A stretch of DNA of 33,259 nt from a virus, in the IMG/VR virus record IMGVR_UViG_3300023222_000334, positions 1 through 33,259 of that record. One strand, 5' to 3'. The translations under genes and the position numbers were made by a program. Positions 16,504-24,674 of the stretch are shown one piece after another. Within the stretch, counting starts at the first letter, position 1; each line of letters opens with the position of its first letter. The notes below the pieces were generated by a model. That model saw only the letters and a list, made by a program, of their open reading frames with translations. It was not told the origin of the DNA and did no database searches.

Positions 16504-17046
16504 TTAAGTCGAAAAGGTCGAAATCACTTCGCCATCGACACCCGCGCCGGGCACCGTCGAAGTCAACGTGTTCTGGTAGGTCAGTACGAAATCGAAGGAT
16601 GCATCCATGTTATAGCGATCACTATCGTCTAAAAACCTCGGAGTTCGAATGTCTGTGACACGTCTTATACCGATGCCTAGGGCGAGTAGCGTGGCTCTCG
16701 TTTCCAAAGTTTGCAAAGTCGCGGCACAAAAATCGATGACATCATAGGCATTTAGGCTCGCGGGGTCCACCGCGTCTTGACGAATCAGCGTGTTCACCTG
16801 ATACGTGGCCTCGAGATACCATCCTTCCGTTTTGGTGAAATCGACGGGCCCTGCATTGAAGGCGTATTTCCGCCCCTGGAAGCCATAACGGCGCGCGGCG
16901 ATCTTCGTAAACAGGACCATAGGCGCCAATGCCGCGCCCTGGGTTGTCGGGTTGAACGACTGCGCCACGACGACCGTAGAAAACGAGGTCACGAGCGCCG
17001 CATCGAGAACCGACTTGATCGCGGTTTCTACGTCCGCGTCGTTCAT
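16504..17046 (-). CDS. Tail terminator/gateway-like protein
   Basis: 180 residues from ATG 17046, whose ATGA overlaps the stop of the gene before; a longer frame to 17109 exists but would overlap that gene by 67 bases. It begins NDADVETAIKSVLDAALVTSF, then FTKIAARRYGFQGRKYAF and YQVNTLIRQDAVDP. This pattern and place, just before the sheath, match the neck protein at the tail-proximal end (gateway/terminator) in PB1- and Bcep781-type phages. Exact family not certain. Confidence 0.8.
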   Translation of the reverse strand: MNDADVETAIKSVLDAALVTSFSTVVVAQSFNPTTQGAALAPMVLFTKIAARRYGFQGRKYAFNAGPVDFTKTEGWYLEATYQVNTLIRQDAVDPASLNAYDVIDFCAATLQTLETRATLLALGIGIRRVTDIRTPRFLDDSDRYNMDASFDFVLTYQNTLTSTVPGAGVDGEVISTFST

Positions 17047-17426
17047 GGGGTTCCCGTCACCAATTGCCGCACCGCCAGGACTCCGCGCCAACCGGATATC
17101 GGATTCCAATCATTGGGGCTCTGGAGCTGATATCGCTCTCCATTGAATTCAATCTGATCGCCTGAGATGTCACGATCTGTAGATACCAGCGAATTGTCGG
17201 TATAAATCATGATGTAGTACTTATCAAGATCAAGACCCAATTGAGAATACAGCGCGCGGGGAACGGCTTGGATCGAGTCGTTTAATGTGACCGCCGTATC
17301 GTAAGTTGTGACCCACATTCCCCGAACGTCTAGCGTTCGCGAGGCCACGAAATACTCGTACTCGGATTTGCCGATGAGCTTACTAGCTATCTTGTATAAG
17401 TTCATGCTGGGAACACTGAAGCTCAT
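17043..17426 (-). CDS. Neck/collar-region protein
   Basis: 127 residues overlapping both neighbours through ATGA. Sequence KLIGKSEYEYFVASRTLDVRGMWVTTYDTAVTLNDSIQAVPRALYSQLGLDLDKYYIMIYT and QIEFNGERYQLQSPNDWNPISGWRGVLAV is typical of small phage head-tail joining proteins lying between the gp10-like and gateway genes. I cannot name the family with confidence; a collar or head-closure function is inferred from order. Confidence 0.78.
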   Translation of the reverse strand: MSFSVPSMNLYKIASKLIGKSEYEYFVASRTLDVRGMWVTTYDTAVTLNDSIQAVPRALYSQLGLDLDKYYIMIYTDNSLVSTDRDISGDQIEFNGERYQLQSPNDWNPISGWRGVLAVRQLVTGTP

Positions 17427-17917
17427 GATTTCTCCACCACATGCGTTACAGACGCCAACATGAGCCCCGTCTCTACCAACGGCTTATCGAGAGAGCCCAC
17501 CGTTACCGCATCCGCAAGCTTGCGTTTCTTCGCCGCGATCGTGGCGGGCTTGAGCGGAGGGGCCATCACTTGTGTGATACTTCGAGCGACCTCGCCCGCG
17601 ATCGATAAACCCAATGCCTCCAGCATATTCTCTACCGTTTGCCGCCCGTCATAGATCTTTTTCGCTTCTTGATCAATGAACTTGCGCCAGAAATTCTCCT
17701 CTCGCACGATCGTGGGGCGCATGAAGGGTCGCGCGGGAATGCCCCCTTCCGGATACCCGAACTCGTGGATCGTGGCGATATAGGCGACTGGAGTGCCATC
17801 GGGATATCGATTCGTTTCGAACCAACCCACCTTCAATTCGGATCCGCTGAGTTGCTTGCTGACCTTCTCGAGGCGCGCGTAGGCGGCTTTATCGGATTTT
17901 CGGATGACTTGGGCCAT
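17423..17917 (-). CDS. HK97 gp10-like neck/head-completion protein
   Basis: 164 residues from ATG 17917 (MAQVIRKSD). An upstream in-frame start at 17986 would overlap the DUF4054 gene by 56 bases and adds unrelated sequence, so it was not used. The core LKVGWFETNRYPDGTPVAYIATIHEFGYPEGGIPARPFMRPTI and the later LKPATIAAKKRK...KPLVETGLMLASVTHVV are the family signature (HEFG...IPARPF, then PLxxTGxMLxSxT). It acts in head-tail joining. Confidence 0.88.
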   Translation of the reverse strand: MAQVIRKSDKAAYARLEKVSKQLSGSELKVGWFETNRYPDGTPVAYIATIHEFGYPEGGIPARPFMRPTIVREENFWRKFIDQEAKKIYDGRQTVENMLEALGLSIAGEVARSITQVMAPPLKPATIAAKKRKLADAVTVGSLDKPLVETGLMLASVTHVVEKS

Positions 17918-17930
17918 GAGAGTCACTCTA

Positions 17931-18383
17931 CTATGATGAGGGGATGAAAGCGCCCCCCGCGCGCCTGAATGCCGCGAGCTCGCCAAACCCGCCGTGATAG
18001 GTCCCCCCAGCCCCTTGAACGTACAACAGCGCGTAGGCCTGCTGGCCGTAGGGGGTCTGATTCAGAAACCACTGGAACTGAGTCTGGCTATCGAAAGACT
18101 GCATCGTGACCGATATCTTGTCTTCCGTAGCGCTCTCGACGAATCCGGATTGCAGGCCGAGCGTCGCGGCGTCTGCGATCGTGATCAAATGTGCGGTGAC
18201 GAGGTTGATCACATCCTGGCGGCACTCTGCCGAGAGAGGGTCGCAAGAGACCACTTCACACGAGACATAACACGTTGCGGTGTCCCAGTAGAGTTCTAGA
18301 ATCGCGTCCGTATTCGGGGGGTTATCGAACTGATTCGGAAACTGCTCTCGAAAATCATCCGCGTCAAATGTGATCGTCGCCAT
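17931..18383 (-). CDS. Head-tail connector, DUF4054-like
   Basis: 150 residues; ATG 18383 follows directly on the TAA of the gene before it. TITFDADDFREQFPNQFDNP..TDAILELYWDTATCYVS and CRQDVINLVTAHLITI are the helical opening of DUF4054 adaptor proteins that bind under the portal. The C-terminal half has LLYVQGAGGTYHGGFGELAAFRRAGG. Four cysteines cluster at about residues 38-55, unusual for the family and possibly disulfide- or metal-linked; that is inference. Confidence 0.87.
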   Translation of the reverse strand: MATITFDADDFREQFPNQFDNPPNTDAILELYWDTATCYVSCEVVSCDPLSAECRQDVINLVTAHLITIADAATLGLQSGFVESATEDKISVTMQSFDSQTQFQWFLNQTPYGQQAYALLYVQGAGGTYHGGFGELAAFRRAGGAFIPSS

Positions 18384-18821
18384 TTACGGTGCCGGGATCG
18401 AGGACCGCCGGCGACGAGACGTGGGAATCAAGCTATCACCGACCTCGTTTTGCATATCCGGTGCGATAGACCCCACCGTGGGCGGCTTTAGCCCGTCATC
18501 TTCATAGTCCGCCGGCGTCATTGGCGCCGAACCGTCTTTGGGCTCCATATCCTTCGCCACGTCATCCGCGGCGTATTCCTGAGTTTCGACTTTCAGATGA
18601 TTCGCCTTGAGATGCCGCTGGAACGCCTTATTCTGTTGCAGGCGGTCGTACTGCTCATCCGTAATCGTCGTGAGTACACCCTTTGGTGTTACCAATTGCT
18701 TTGACGGCAAGTTGGCGCCCCCCTGAATGGTCACAGACGAAGCGATTTTGGGCACATTATTGTGCATCAACCATATCGGATATTTGTAGGAGTGCGTGAG
18801 GGTCGAGTAAACAAAAACCAT
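18384..18821 (-). CDS. Hypothetical protein after the capsid gene
   Basis: 145 residues, start three bases after the capsid stop. The first 75 residues look folded (YKYPIWLMHNNVPKIASSVTIQGG, then VLTTITDEQYDRLQQNKAFQRHLKANHLKVE). The rest is charged and proline-rich (MEPKDGSAPMTPADYEDDGLKPP, ending SRRRRSSIPAP) and probably disordered. It is positioned like the small protein between capsid and connector genes in related myoviruses. No function is assigned. Confidence 0.75.
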   Translation of the reverse strand: MVFVYSTLTHSYKYPIWLMHNNVPKIASSVTIQGGANLPSKQLVTPKGVLTTITDEQYDRLQQNKAFQRHLKANHLKVETQEYAADDVAKDMEPKDGSAPMTPADYEDDGLKPPTVGSIAPDMQNEVGDSLIPTSRRRRSSIPAP

Positions 18822-18824
18822 AAA

Positions 18825-19976
18825 TTACATTTCCGATGCGATGAAGACAGCGTAAGGTCGTTTCAACATGACTCCTGCAGTCGCGTTGCTGTATCCTTCG
18901 CGGTAAAGCTTGACTTCCTGTTGCACGCCGAGAGACTGAAATCGACTAGGGACAAGCTGCAGCCACGTGCGGCGATCGTCCGTCGATTCATCCACGACGC
19001 CTTCGGCATAGAGATACGCGAGATTCTCGCTACTCGCACCGGCACCCACAAACTCGGGAACCGACATCACCCGAGTATTCGGATAGGTCTCTTTCAGCCA
19101 CTGCATGACGGAATTGCCGAAGTCTGAGGTGACCCCCAAGGAATCATAGACTGAGAGCGGTAGCGCCAACGTGACCGGATCCTTTCCGGGATCAATTCGC
19201 CCTGCCGCGCTATCCCGCAAACCCTGATACCACGAGCGAATGTCGCCGGTGATCTCGAGGAACGTTTTCGTGCTCCAGAGCGGGGAAACCGCGCCGCCAT
19301 CGGGCACGGGGACCACCGCTGGGAGATTGGGATCGTTCAGAATTCCAAACGTCCGATTGTTGCCATCATTGAAACCGAAGAATCCCGTGAAATTGCGGGT
19401 GATCTCGAGCGATTCGGCTGCGGCCGATCGCTTGCTTTCGGCCGAACTCACGCGCATCGCGGAGGCGCGCACCTCTTCGAGACGCCCGACAAACAATCCC
19501 TCTTCGAAGCGAATCACCGTTCGGGTTTCAAAGTTGGTGTTCCAACTCGATTGAGGACTGTTCGTCGTATCCTGATAGACCGCGGTATTGCCGGTGCGCT
19601 CCAAAAGGCCCTGCACGATCTCTTCGTCTTCCCATCGCCCCTGAGTCGTGATTCCGATCAACTCATCGATCACACGCGCCTGGGTCACGATAAAGACGAA
19701 GCCCGGCAGCCAGTACTGCAAGAACTGAATCGGAGTCGTGACGCTGAGTTCCGTCAACGCAGGGGTCAGCGCAGCGTCCATGCCCGCTCCGGCGTTCAAC
19801 ATGGGTGCGCCGCCGGTCCGATACTCCTGGAACATCTTCTCGATATGGCGAGCGTCAAAACCAATCCCGAACCGATGAAGATTCGCGAAGACTTCCGCCG
19901 TATCTTCCGCCTTAGAACTGAACGACCCTACCTGTCGGGGCCCCAGATGAGAAACTTCATTCGCTTGTCGCTGCAT
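18825..19976 (-). CDS. Major capsid protein (DUF2184 type)
   Basis: 383 residues, ATG 19976. Motifs AALTPALTELSVTTPIQFLQYWLPGFVFIVTQARVIDELIG and the SWYQGLRDSAAGRIDPGKDPVTLALPLSVYDSLG...NSVMQWLKETYPNTRVMSVPEF stretch are those of DUF2184 capsid proteins (HK97 fold, E-loop near residues 125-160, P- and A-domains after). It ends in the typical GVMLKRPYAVFIASEM. The preceding gene is the cement protein. Confidence 0.92.
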   Translation of the reverse strand: MQRQANEVSHLGPRQVGSFSSKAEDTAEVFANLHRFGIGFDARHIEKMFQEYRTGGAPMLNAGAGMDAALTPALTELSVTTPIQFLQYWLPGFVFIVTQARVIDELIGITTQGRWEDEEIVQGLLERTGNTAVYQDTTNSPQSSWNTNFETRTVIRFEEGLFVGRLEEVRASAMRVSSAESKRSAAAESLEITRNFTGFFGFNDGNNRTFGILNDPNLPAVVPVPDGGAVSPLWSTKTFLEITGDIRSWYQGLRDSAAGRIDPGKDPVTLALPLSVYDSLGVTSDFGNSVMQWLKETYPNTRVMSVPEFVGAGASSENLAYLYAEGVVDESTDDRRTWLQLVPSRFQSLGVQQEVKLYREGYSNATAGVMLKRPYAVFIASEM

Positions 19977-19987
19977 GAGGGAGCCCT

Positions 19988-20476
19988 TTAATCTTGGAGT
20001 TGAATGATGGCCAAGCCGACGGCCAAGATATCTGTGACCGCCACCGTAGCTCCGGGGATCGCTAGTTCCCCACCGCCCGGCGCGCCGATCACAATGGCCC
20101 CGGTAGTCGTATTATAGGCCACGGCCGTTCCGACCTCGCCATCGTTATTGATCGCCGAGATGGTCACAAAGACAAACGCCGTAGTGGCCAACGTCCCCAC
20201 GATGTCATCCGCGATAATATCCGAGGGCAAAAGCGCAGAACTGCCGTCGCCAATCAACGCATGTTCCTTGGGACTCATGAGAATACCGAGAAAGACGCCC
20301 GTGCCCCCTGTCGTGGCGATGCCGTCGGAACTGTACGTGAAGGCGTTGCCGATCACTTGATCCGTGCCGCTTGAATTCAAGATCCAGGGCAACGCGATGC
20401 GCGGAGAATCTCGAGCATACTCACCCGGGAGGCCAGTCGTTTGGAATTGTCGGACAACGCTCTGAAAAGCCACCAT
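19988..20476 (-). CDS. Head decoration/cement protein
   Basis: 162 residues, ATG 20476. GLPGEYARDSPRIALPWILNSSGTDQVIGNAFTYS and a following GVFLGILMSPKEHAL segment match structural cement proteins that bind at capsid three-fold sites. The rest is beta-rich (VGTAVAYNTTTGAIVIGAPGGGELAIPGA). The location between the DUF2213 gene and the capsid gene is the standard one. Confidence 0.85.
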   Translation of the reverse strand: MVAFQSVVRQFQTTGLPGEYARDSPRIALPWILNSSGTDQVIGNAFTYSSDGIATTGGTGVFLGILMSPKEHALIGDGSSALLPSDIIADDIVGTLATTAFVFVTISAINNDGEVGTAVAYNTTTGAIVIGAPGGGELAIPGATVAVTDILAVGLAIIQLQD

Positions 20477-20478
20477 AA

Positions 20479-21744
20479 CTAGTTAGCCTCGGGGTTGAAG
20501 TATGAATTCACTTTCTTTGAACCGACCTGGGGGGTGCCGAGGGTACCGGGGATGCGCGCGTCGAAGGCCATTTGAGGTCGGCGATTGGTGAAGTACGAAT
20601 CGATCGCTGTCACCTCATGGCCCTTCGGAGGATCCAAATCGAGTTTGTCGCAGGCATAGACCGCGAGTTCTTCCGCCGTCATCTTACTGTGATCGAAGGC
20701 GCCAATCGCGGGGGATACTTTCTCGTAAAGCGCGTCGCGGCTTTGCATCTCGCGAAAAAGGCTCTTGATGCCCGCCTTCTTGTGCGCGGCGAACTCCGTT
20801 TTGAGCTTACCCATGTCGCTGCGGATGGTCTTCAAAGCGGCGTCGGAGCCGGAAGACTTCTCTTTTTCCTCTTCCTCGTCTTCGCCCTTCTTCTCTTCTT
20901 TCTCTTCTTTCTCTTCGTCTTCGCCAATATTGCGATACTTGTGCTCGCCGTCCTCGCCCTTCTTTTCCTTCTCTTCTTCTTCGTCTTCGCCCTTCTTTTC
21001 CTCTTCCTCTTCGTCCTCGGATTTCTCCATCATGGTGTCCATCGCCGTTTGCATGGAAGACATGCTGTTCGCGAGGGCCAACACGATCTTGGGGAGTTCG
21101 AGCGAATCCTCACCCACCGCCAATAGTTCCTTGAGACTCGGAGCTTTCTTGTCTTTCTTCGCTTTGGCTTTAGGCATACGCTTGAAATCCTTACTGTCAA
21201 TCGTAAAGGTAAGATGATCTAGAACAGCGACTTCGGGACCCATCCGGCCCTCGTCCACACTCGCCAGATGATTACCGCGGATTTTGGTTTGCACAACCTG
21301 ATATTTTTGATCGCCAAAAATTCCCTCTTCGAGATGATACGCGCATTTGTACCCGCAACTCAACTCTGATTTGCCCGCTTCAATCGCATTGGCCAGATCC
21401 TCCGAGAAAAGTTTGATGTTCCCACGCAAAAAACCATCTTGGAAGTAGACATCTTGGCCAACGACACCCTTAACTCCCTTCTCATCGGCCGGTGTTAACC
21501 CCGCGTCCTCATTGCCTAAAAGCTCGTGGTCATCAATCCAAGGAAGGAGTTTGAACGACTCGATCGTCTCAGGGTCCGACAGTTCTTTCGCCGGACGATA
21601 GACCGAATAAATGCCTTTCGGGTCGAGACCCATTTCACCATTCGAATCGATCGAGGCGCCGGAGTACGAGAAGACACCCACCTTCGAAAGCGGGTTATCT
21701 TTGATCTCGTACCAATCATTTGAGTCGGGGACTCGTGCTGTCAT
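20479..21744 (-). CDS. DUF2213-like prohead protein with acidic repeats
   Basis: 421 residues from ATG 21744, in an ATGA overlap with the gene before and after AGAAGAGG; an upstream start at 21798 is less likely. The N-terminal 190 residues are the DUF2213 domain (YRPAKELSDPETIESFKLLPWIDDHELL, SELSCGYKCAYH), which may be a prohead-protease-like fold with His and Ser in catalytic positions; activity is inferred. Residues about 230-310 are a low-complexity E/K/D tract with KKGEDEEEEKEK repeated, then a coiled coil (DAALKTIRSDMGKLKTEFAAHKK), as in a scaffold. The C-terminus ends SKKVNSYFNPEAN. Confidence 0.87.
   Translation of the reverse strand: MTARVPDSNDWYEIKDNPLSKVGVFSYSGASIDSNGEMGLDPKGIYSVYRPAKELSDPETIESFKLLPWIDDHELLGNEDAGLTPADEKGVKGVVGQDVYFQDGFLRGNIKLFSEDLANAIEAGKSELSCGYKCAYHLEEGIFGDQKYQVVQTKIRGNHLASVDEGRMGPEVAVLDHLTFTIDSKDFKRMPKAKAKKDKKAPSLKELLAVGEDSLELPKIVLALANSMSSMQTAMDTMMEKSEDEEEEEKKGEDEEEEKEKKGEDGEHKYRNIGEDEEKEEKEEKKGEDEEEEKEKSSGSDAALKTIRSDMGKLKTEFAAHKKAGIKSLFREMQSRDALYEKVSPAIGAFDHSKMTAEELAVYACDKLDLDPPKGHEVTAIDSYFTNRRPQMAFDARIPGTLGTPQVGSKKVNSYFNPEAN
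20862..21029 (-). repeat. Polypurine low-complexity tract inside the DUF2213 gene
   Basis: On the coding strand about 170 bases are almost only G and A, made of degenerate GAAGAGAAAGAA and AAGGGCGAAGACGAAGAA units. They encode an E/K/D-rich tract interrupted once by HKYRNIG. Slippage-prone and capable of triplex formation. Confidence 0.8.
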
Positions 21745-22631
21745 GGCACCTCTTCTCCCTCGTCCAAGGAAATTACGGGAATCATTCGACATTTGCAATT
21801 CGGAAGTTGTGATGGCAACCCGGTCTCGCCTGTCTTCTCGTCAATGATCGGAGGATCTTTCAATTCGTAAATGCCCCCATTGAGGCCTGCGGGAAACTTA
21901 TCGATATGGAACTTTCTCGGCTTCTGCCCCCCGCCCGAATGCAACCACTCGAATTTAGATAGTCCCGCGCTTTCCATCCTCACTACGTTCAGTTTGTTGT
22001 ACGCTTTTCTCGTTTGATCGAGCGCCATGTTCTTTGCGTGGCGTTCGCCAACCCCTCTCTCTTTCATAAAAAACGGAACGAGATCTTGCATCCCATTGCC
22101 TGTGAAAATCGAATCAAATACGGCTTGACTGATTTTCGATAGTTGAGTGTCTGTCAGTTTCGTGATCAATCTGACGTTTTCGATAATCTCTACGTTTAGT
22201 TTATTTTGGATATCCTTACTGATCAAACTCGGCTTGAGGGTGACACCGCCGGATAGCTCCTTGAGAGACGTGGCGACATTGGCCTGACTGCTTTTGTTGG
22301 CGCCCGAGACCATTTTCTTCGCTGCCGTTTTGACACTTTTCTCCGCCGTCATAGTCAATTGCTTAGACAGACGGTCCAGTACCCCGCCAGCCTCTTCCGC
22401 AATTTCATACTTTTTCGCTAGCAGTTGTTCCTCACTGTACTGAGAAAGAAATTTCGTTACCTCTCGCTCCGTTCTCGTCATGTTCTTTTTAAGAATCTTC
22501 TTGACGTCGCGAGTGTACTTACGCTCTACAGTGACAGGGAAATTCAAAGCGCCCCCGCGCATTGTCGCAGTGGGCTTGGTCTGCTTAATCCACTTTTTCT
22601 TTTTCTTTGAAAGCTTGAGCCGTTTAGCCAT
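21741..22631 (-). CDS. Mu F-like minor head protein
   Basis: 296 residues, overlapping the portal stop by 8 bases. A very basic N-terminus (MAKRLKLSKKKKKWIKQ) and a long helical middle precede the signature region at about 190-285: GVGERHAKNMALDQTRKAYNKLNVVRME, then FEWLHSGGGQKPRKFH..D, a GG and PNCKCRMIPVI. This R...H...D...CxCR pattern defines the Phage_Mu_F family. It sits on or near the portal and is injected or cleaved in some phages. Confidence 0.92.
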   Translation of the reverse strand: MAKRLKLSKKKKKWIKQTKPTATMRGGALNFPVTVERKYTRDVKKILKKNMTRTEREVTKFLSQYSEEQLLAKKYEIAEEAGGVLDRLSKQLTMTAEKSVKTAAKKMVSGANKSSQANVATSLKELSGGVTLKPSLISKDIQNKLNVEIIENVRLITKLTDTQLSKISQAVFDSIFTGNGMQDLVPFFMKERGVGERHAKNMALDQTRKAYNKLNVVRMESAGLSKFEWLHSGGGQKPRKFHIDKFPAGLNGGIYELKDPPIIDEKTGETGLPSQLPNCKCRMIPVISLDEGEEVP

Positions 22632-24669
22632 GGGTGATTTGGCGTGATTCGTTACTCATGATCATGGTCGTGAGCGGGGTGTCCTTAAAAGCCTTTCGCG
22701 CTTTGCCCGGATCGTCCCGCAGAGGATCGTACTTGATTGTGATGTGAGGTTTGAATTCATCATAGGTGGACCTAGCCCCCATGGCTTCAAGTACCTTAAA
22801 CCGCTCGCGAAGCTTCGGGGACTCGACGAACATCACAAGCGCCGGCTTATCGTCCGGGCCCAATAGCCCGATCTCTCCTGTGAACTCGAGTTCATACTCT
22901 TCTCGGTCAGACACATATTCGGGTATCCCCTCTTCTGAATAGGCCAGCGTCACGTGCACATCGTCATAAGGGATTGCGTCTTCAATGCCGGCATCCATGA
23001 TCCATCGACAGAATTCGGCAGCGATAGCGCCACTCGGGGTGATGGAGACATAGCCGAGCATCCCCGCATCCGCTCCGGTATCGGGCTCTTCGTTGCCTTT
23101 CTCGAGCGCCGCGAGCTTCTCCAAACCTTCTAGCTCGTCGTCATCGTCCTCGAGATCTTCCTCAGAGTATTCATCAATGCCGGTGTAGCCCGATCCTGCA
23201 TCTTCGATAATCCGATTCCGCACGTCATTGCCATCAATGGCGCCCGAGGCCATCAAGGTTTGATCGGTCTGAGATTTCATCAAACCAATTTCGGCCGCTT
23301 CTTTCGCGGAGGGGGAGTCTGCAGGATTCCATACCGTCACTACTTTGAAAGGGGTCTCGGGTGCGATCTCGGATTTGATCACGAGCTCGTGGTGACGATC
23401 TACGACGAGACTCAAATCCGTTTGGATGCCCTCGAGCAAACCGATATATGTTTTCAGCTCGTGTTCTCCTGTGGCATTGAAACCCTTGGGGCTTGTGCCC
23501 AGGAGCTTTGTCGCCGGAATCTCGGACACCGCCGCGACGAGTTGATACTGAGACATGATCACGTCATCGAGATCGGCCAAAGAGGTATCAATCTGAGTCA
23601 ACTCGTCATCGAGGCCCTGAACGTACACACCGTAGTTATTTCGAAATTGAATCAGTTGATCGAGACGAGCCTGAAAACCCCCGGGCTGGGCTGTGACGGC
23701 TGCAATATCCACCTTGACGACGTTCAATCGTTTCGTTTCCGTGAGCATGGGCGCTTCATTGGCTACACGCTCCGCCGCATAGACGCGCTCATAGATCAAT
23801 TGGGTGAGCGGGATCCCGCCATACTGATAGGTCGGCTTCAAAATGTCTGGGGGATTGACGTAGCGACAGAGCACCAAATGAGATTTGTGATAGAGCTGCC
23901 CGCTAATGGTCCACCACGTGGGCTCGTAGAAGTCCATCGCCGCCGGGTTCGCGACCGATTGCTCGTCCAGAATCGGCGCCACCCAACTCGGATCGACTTG
24001 CGTCATGCCCTTATAGGAATCTTTGGTGATGCCATCGATATTGAACGGTTTCCGGTAGTACTCGGGATCGTCAGACTCGACGACAAAGAGGATAAAACGA
24101 AATCCGAAACGACGCTTATTGGTCTCGAACTCGATGAGATTTTCTTCGAGTTTATATTCCTTATCCGCTTCTCGCAGGGCAGACATGTACTTGAGGTCGA
24201 GTTCTTCCCCATCATCGGTGGCGATCTCAAAACCGTTTCGAACGGCATCTTTTGCCGGAATGGTCAACGTCTTATTGATCAACCAATGCTGGCTGATGAT
24301 CGCGCACGCCTGATAGCCGATGAAGCTTTGCGTCATGTACCAGTTGAATACTGCGTCAGGAATGATCCCTTGATTGAGACTAAACGCGCTTTTCAACTGC
24401 GTCGAATCCATACCGTAACTTTGGATGGCTTCATCTACTGTAAGCGTTTCGCCCTCGCCTTTTTTCGTGGGGATTTGGGTAAAAGCCTCCGGGCCCGGGA
24501 GTGCGATCGGCGCAGAGGAGTGACCCCCGGGCAACACATTATTGCGATGCGTCGAGAACAGTACGGGGCCGTTCTCATCGAAAAAGCTTTGCCGCTCGGG
24601 CTCCTGTGAACTGGAGTCCACAACCTCGGGCACCTTCTTTTTCCAAAACTTCAACCATTCAAGCGACAT
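22624..24669 (-). CDS. Portal protein (DUF1073-type) with C-terminal Acb1-like 2H phosphoesterase domain
   Basis: 681 residues from ATG 24669 (GTG at 24672 is possible), right after the terminase stop. Residues about 95-490 are the portal: WYMTQSFIGYQACAIISQHWLINKTLTIPAKDAVRNGFEI, LLGTSPKGFNATGEHELKTYI and the C-terminal helical crown. An acidic linker (EEDLEDDDDELEGLE) follows. Residues about 542-681 (bases 22627-23046) form a separate domain with two HxTx motifs, HVTLAY at about 572 and HITIKY at about 642, 70 residues apart. This is the catalytic layout of 2H phosphoesterases and of the T4 anti-CBASS nuclease Acb1, whose histidines are spaced alike. Portal-Acb1 fusions are known in this family. 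The enzyme would destroy cyclic nucleotide signals of CBASS. Other 2H activities cannot be excluded. Confidence 0.9.
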   Translation of the reverse strand: MSLEWLKFWKKKVPEVVDSSSQEPERQSFFDENGPVLFSTHRNNVLPGGHSSAPIALPGPEAFTQIPTKKGEGETLTVDEAIQSYGMDSTQLKSAFSLNQGIIPDAVFNWYMTQSFIGYQACAIISQHWLINKTLTIPAKDAVRNGFEIATDDGEELDLKYMSALREADKEYKLEENLIEFETNKRRFGFRFILFVVESDDPEYYRKPFNIDGITKDSYKGMTQVDPSWVAPILDEQSVANPAAMDFYEPTWWTISGQLYHKSHLVLCRYVNPPDILKPTYQYGGIPLTQLIYERVYAAERVANEAPMLTETKRLNVVKVDIAAVTAQPGGFQARLDQLIQFRNNYGVYVQGLDDELTQIDTSLADLDDVIMSQYQLVAAVSEIPATKLLGTSPKGFNATGEHELKTYIGLLEGIQTDLSLVVDRHHELVIKSEIAPETPFKVVTVWNPADSPSAKEAAEIGLMKSQTDQTLMASGAIDGNDVRNRIIEDAGSGYTGIDEYSEEDLEDDDDELEGLEKLAALEKGNEEPDTGADAGMLGYVSITPSGAIAAEFCRWIMDAGIEDAIPYDDVHVTLAYSEEGIPEYVSDREEYELEFTGEIGLLGPDDKPALVMFVESPKLRERFKVLEAMGARSTYDEFKPHITIKYDPLRDDPGKARKAFKDTPLTTMIMSNESRQITHG

Positions 24670-24674
24670 CACAT

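Noticed and set aside
17423-17986. Upstream start for the gp10-like gene
   Set aside because: It would add 23 residues of shadow sequence over the DUF4054 gene; ATG 17917 begins where the family similarity begins.
23260-24609. 449-residue plus-strand open frame
   Set aside because: Shadow of the portal gene on the opposite strand; composition is typical of antisense translation.
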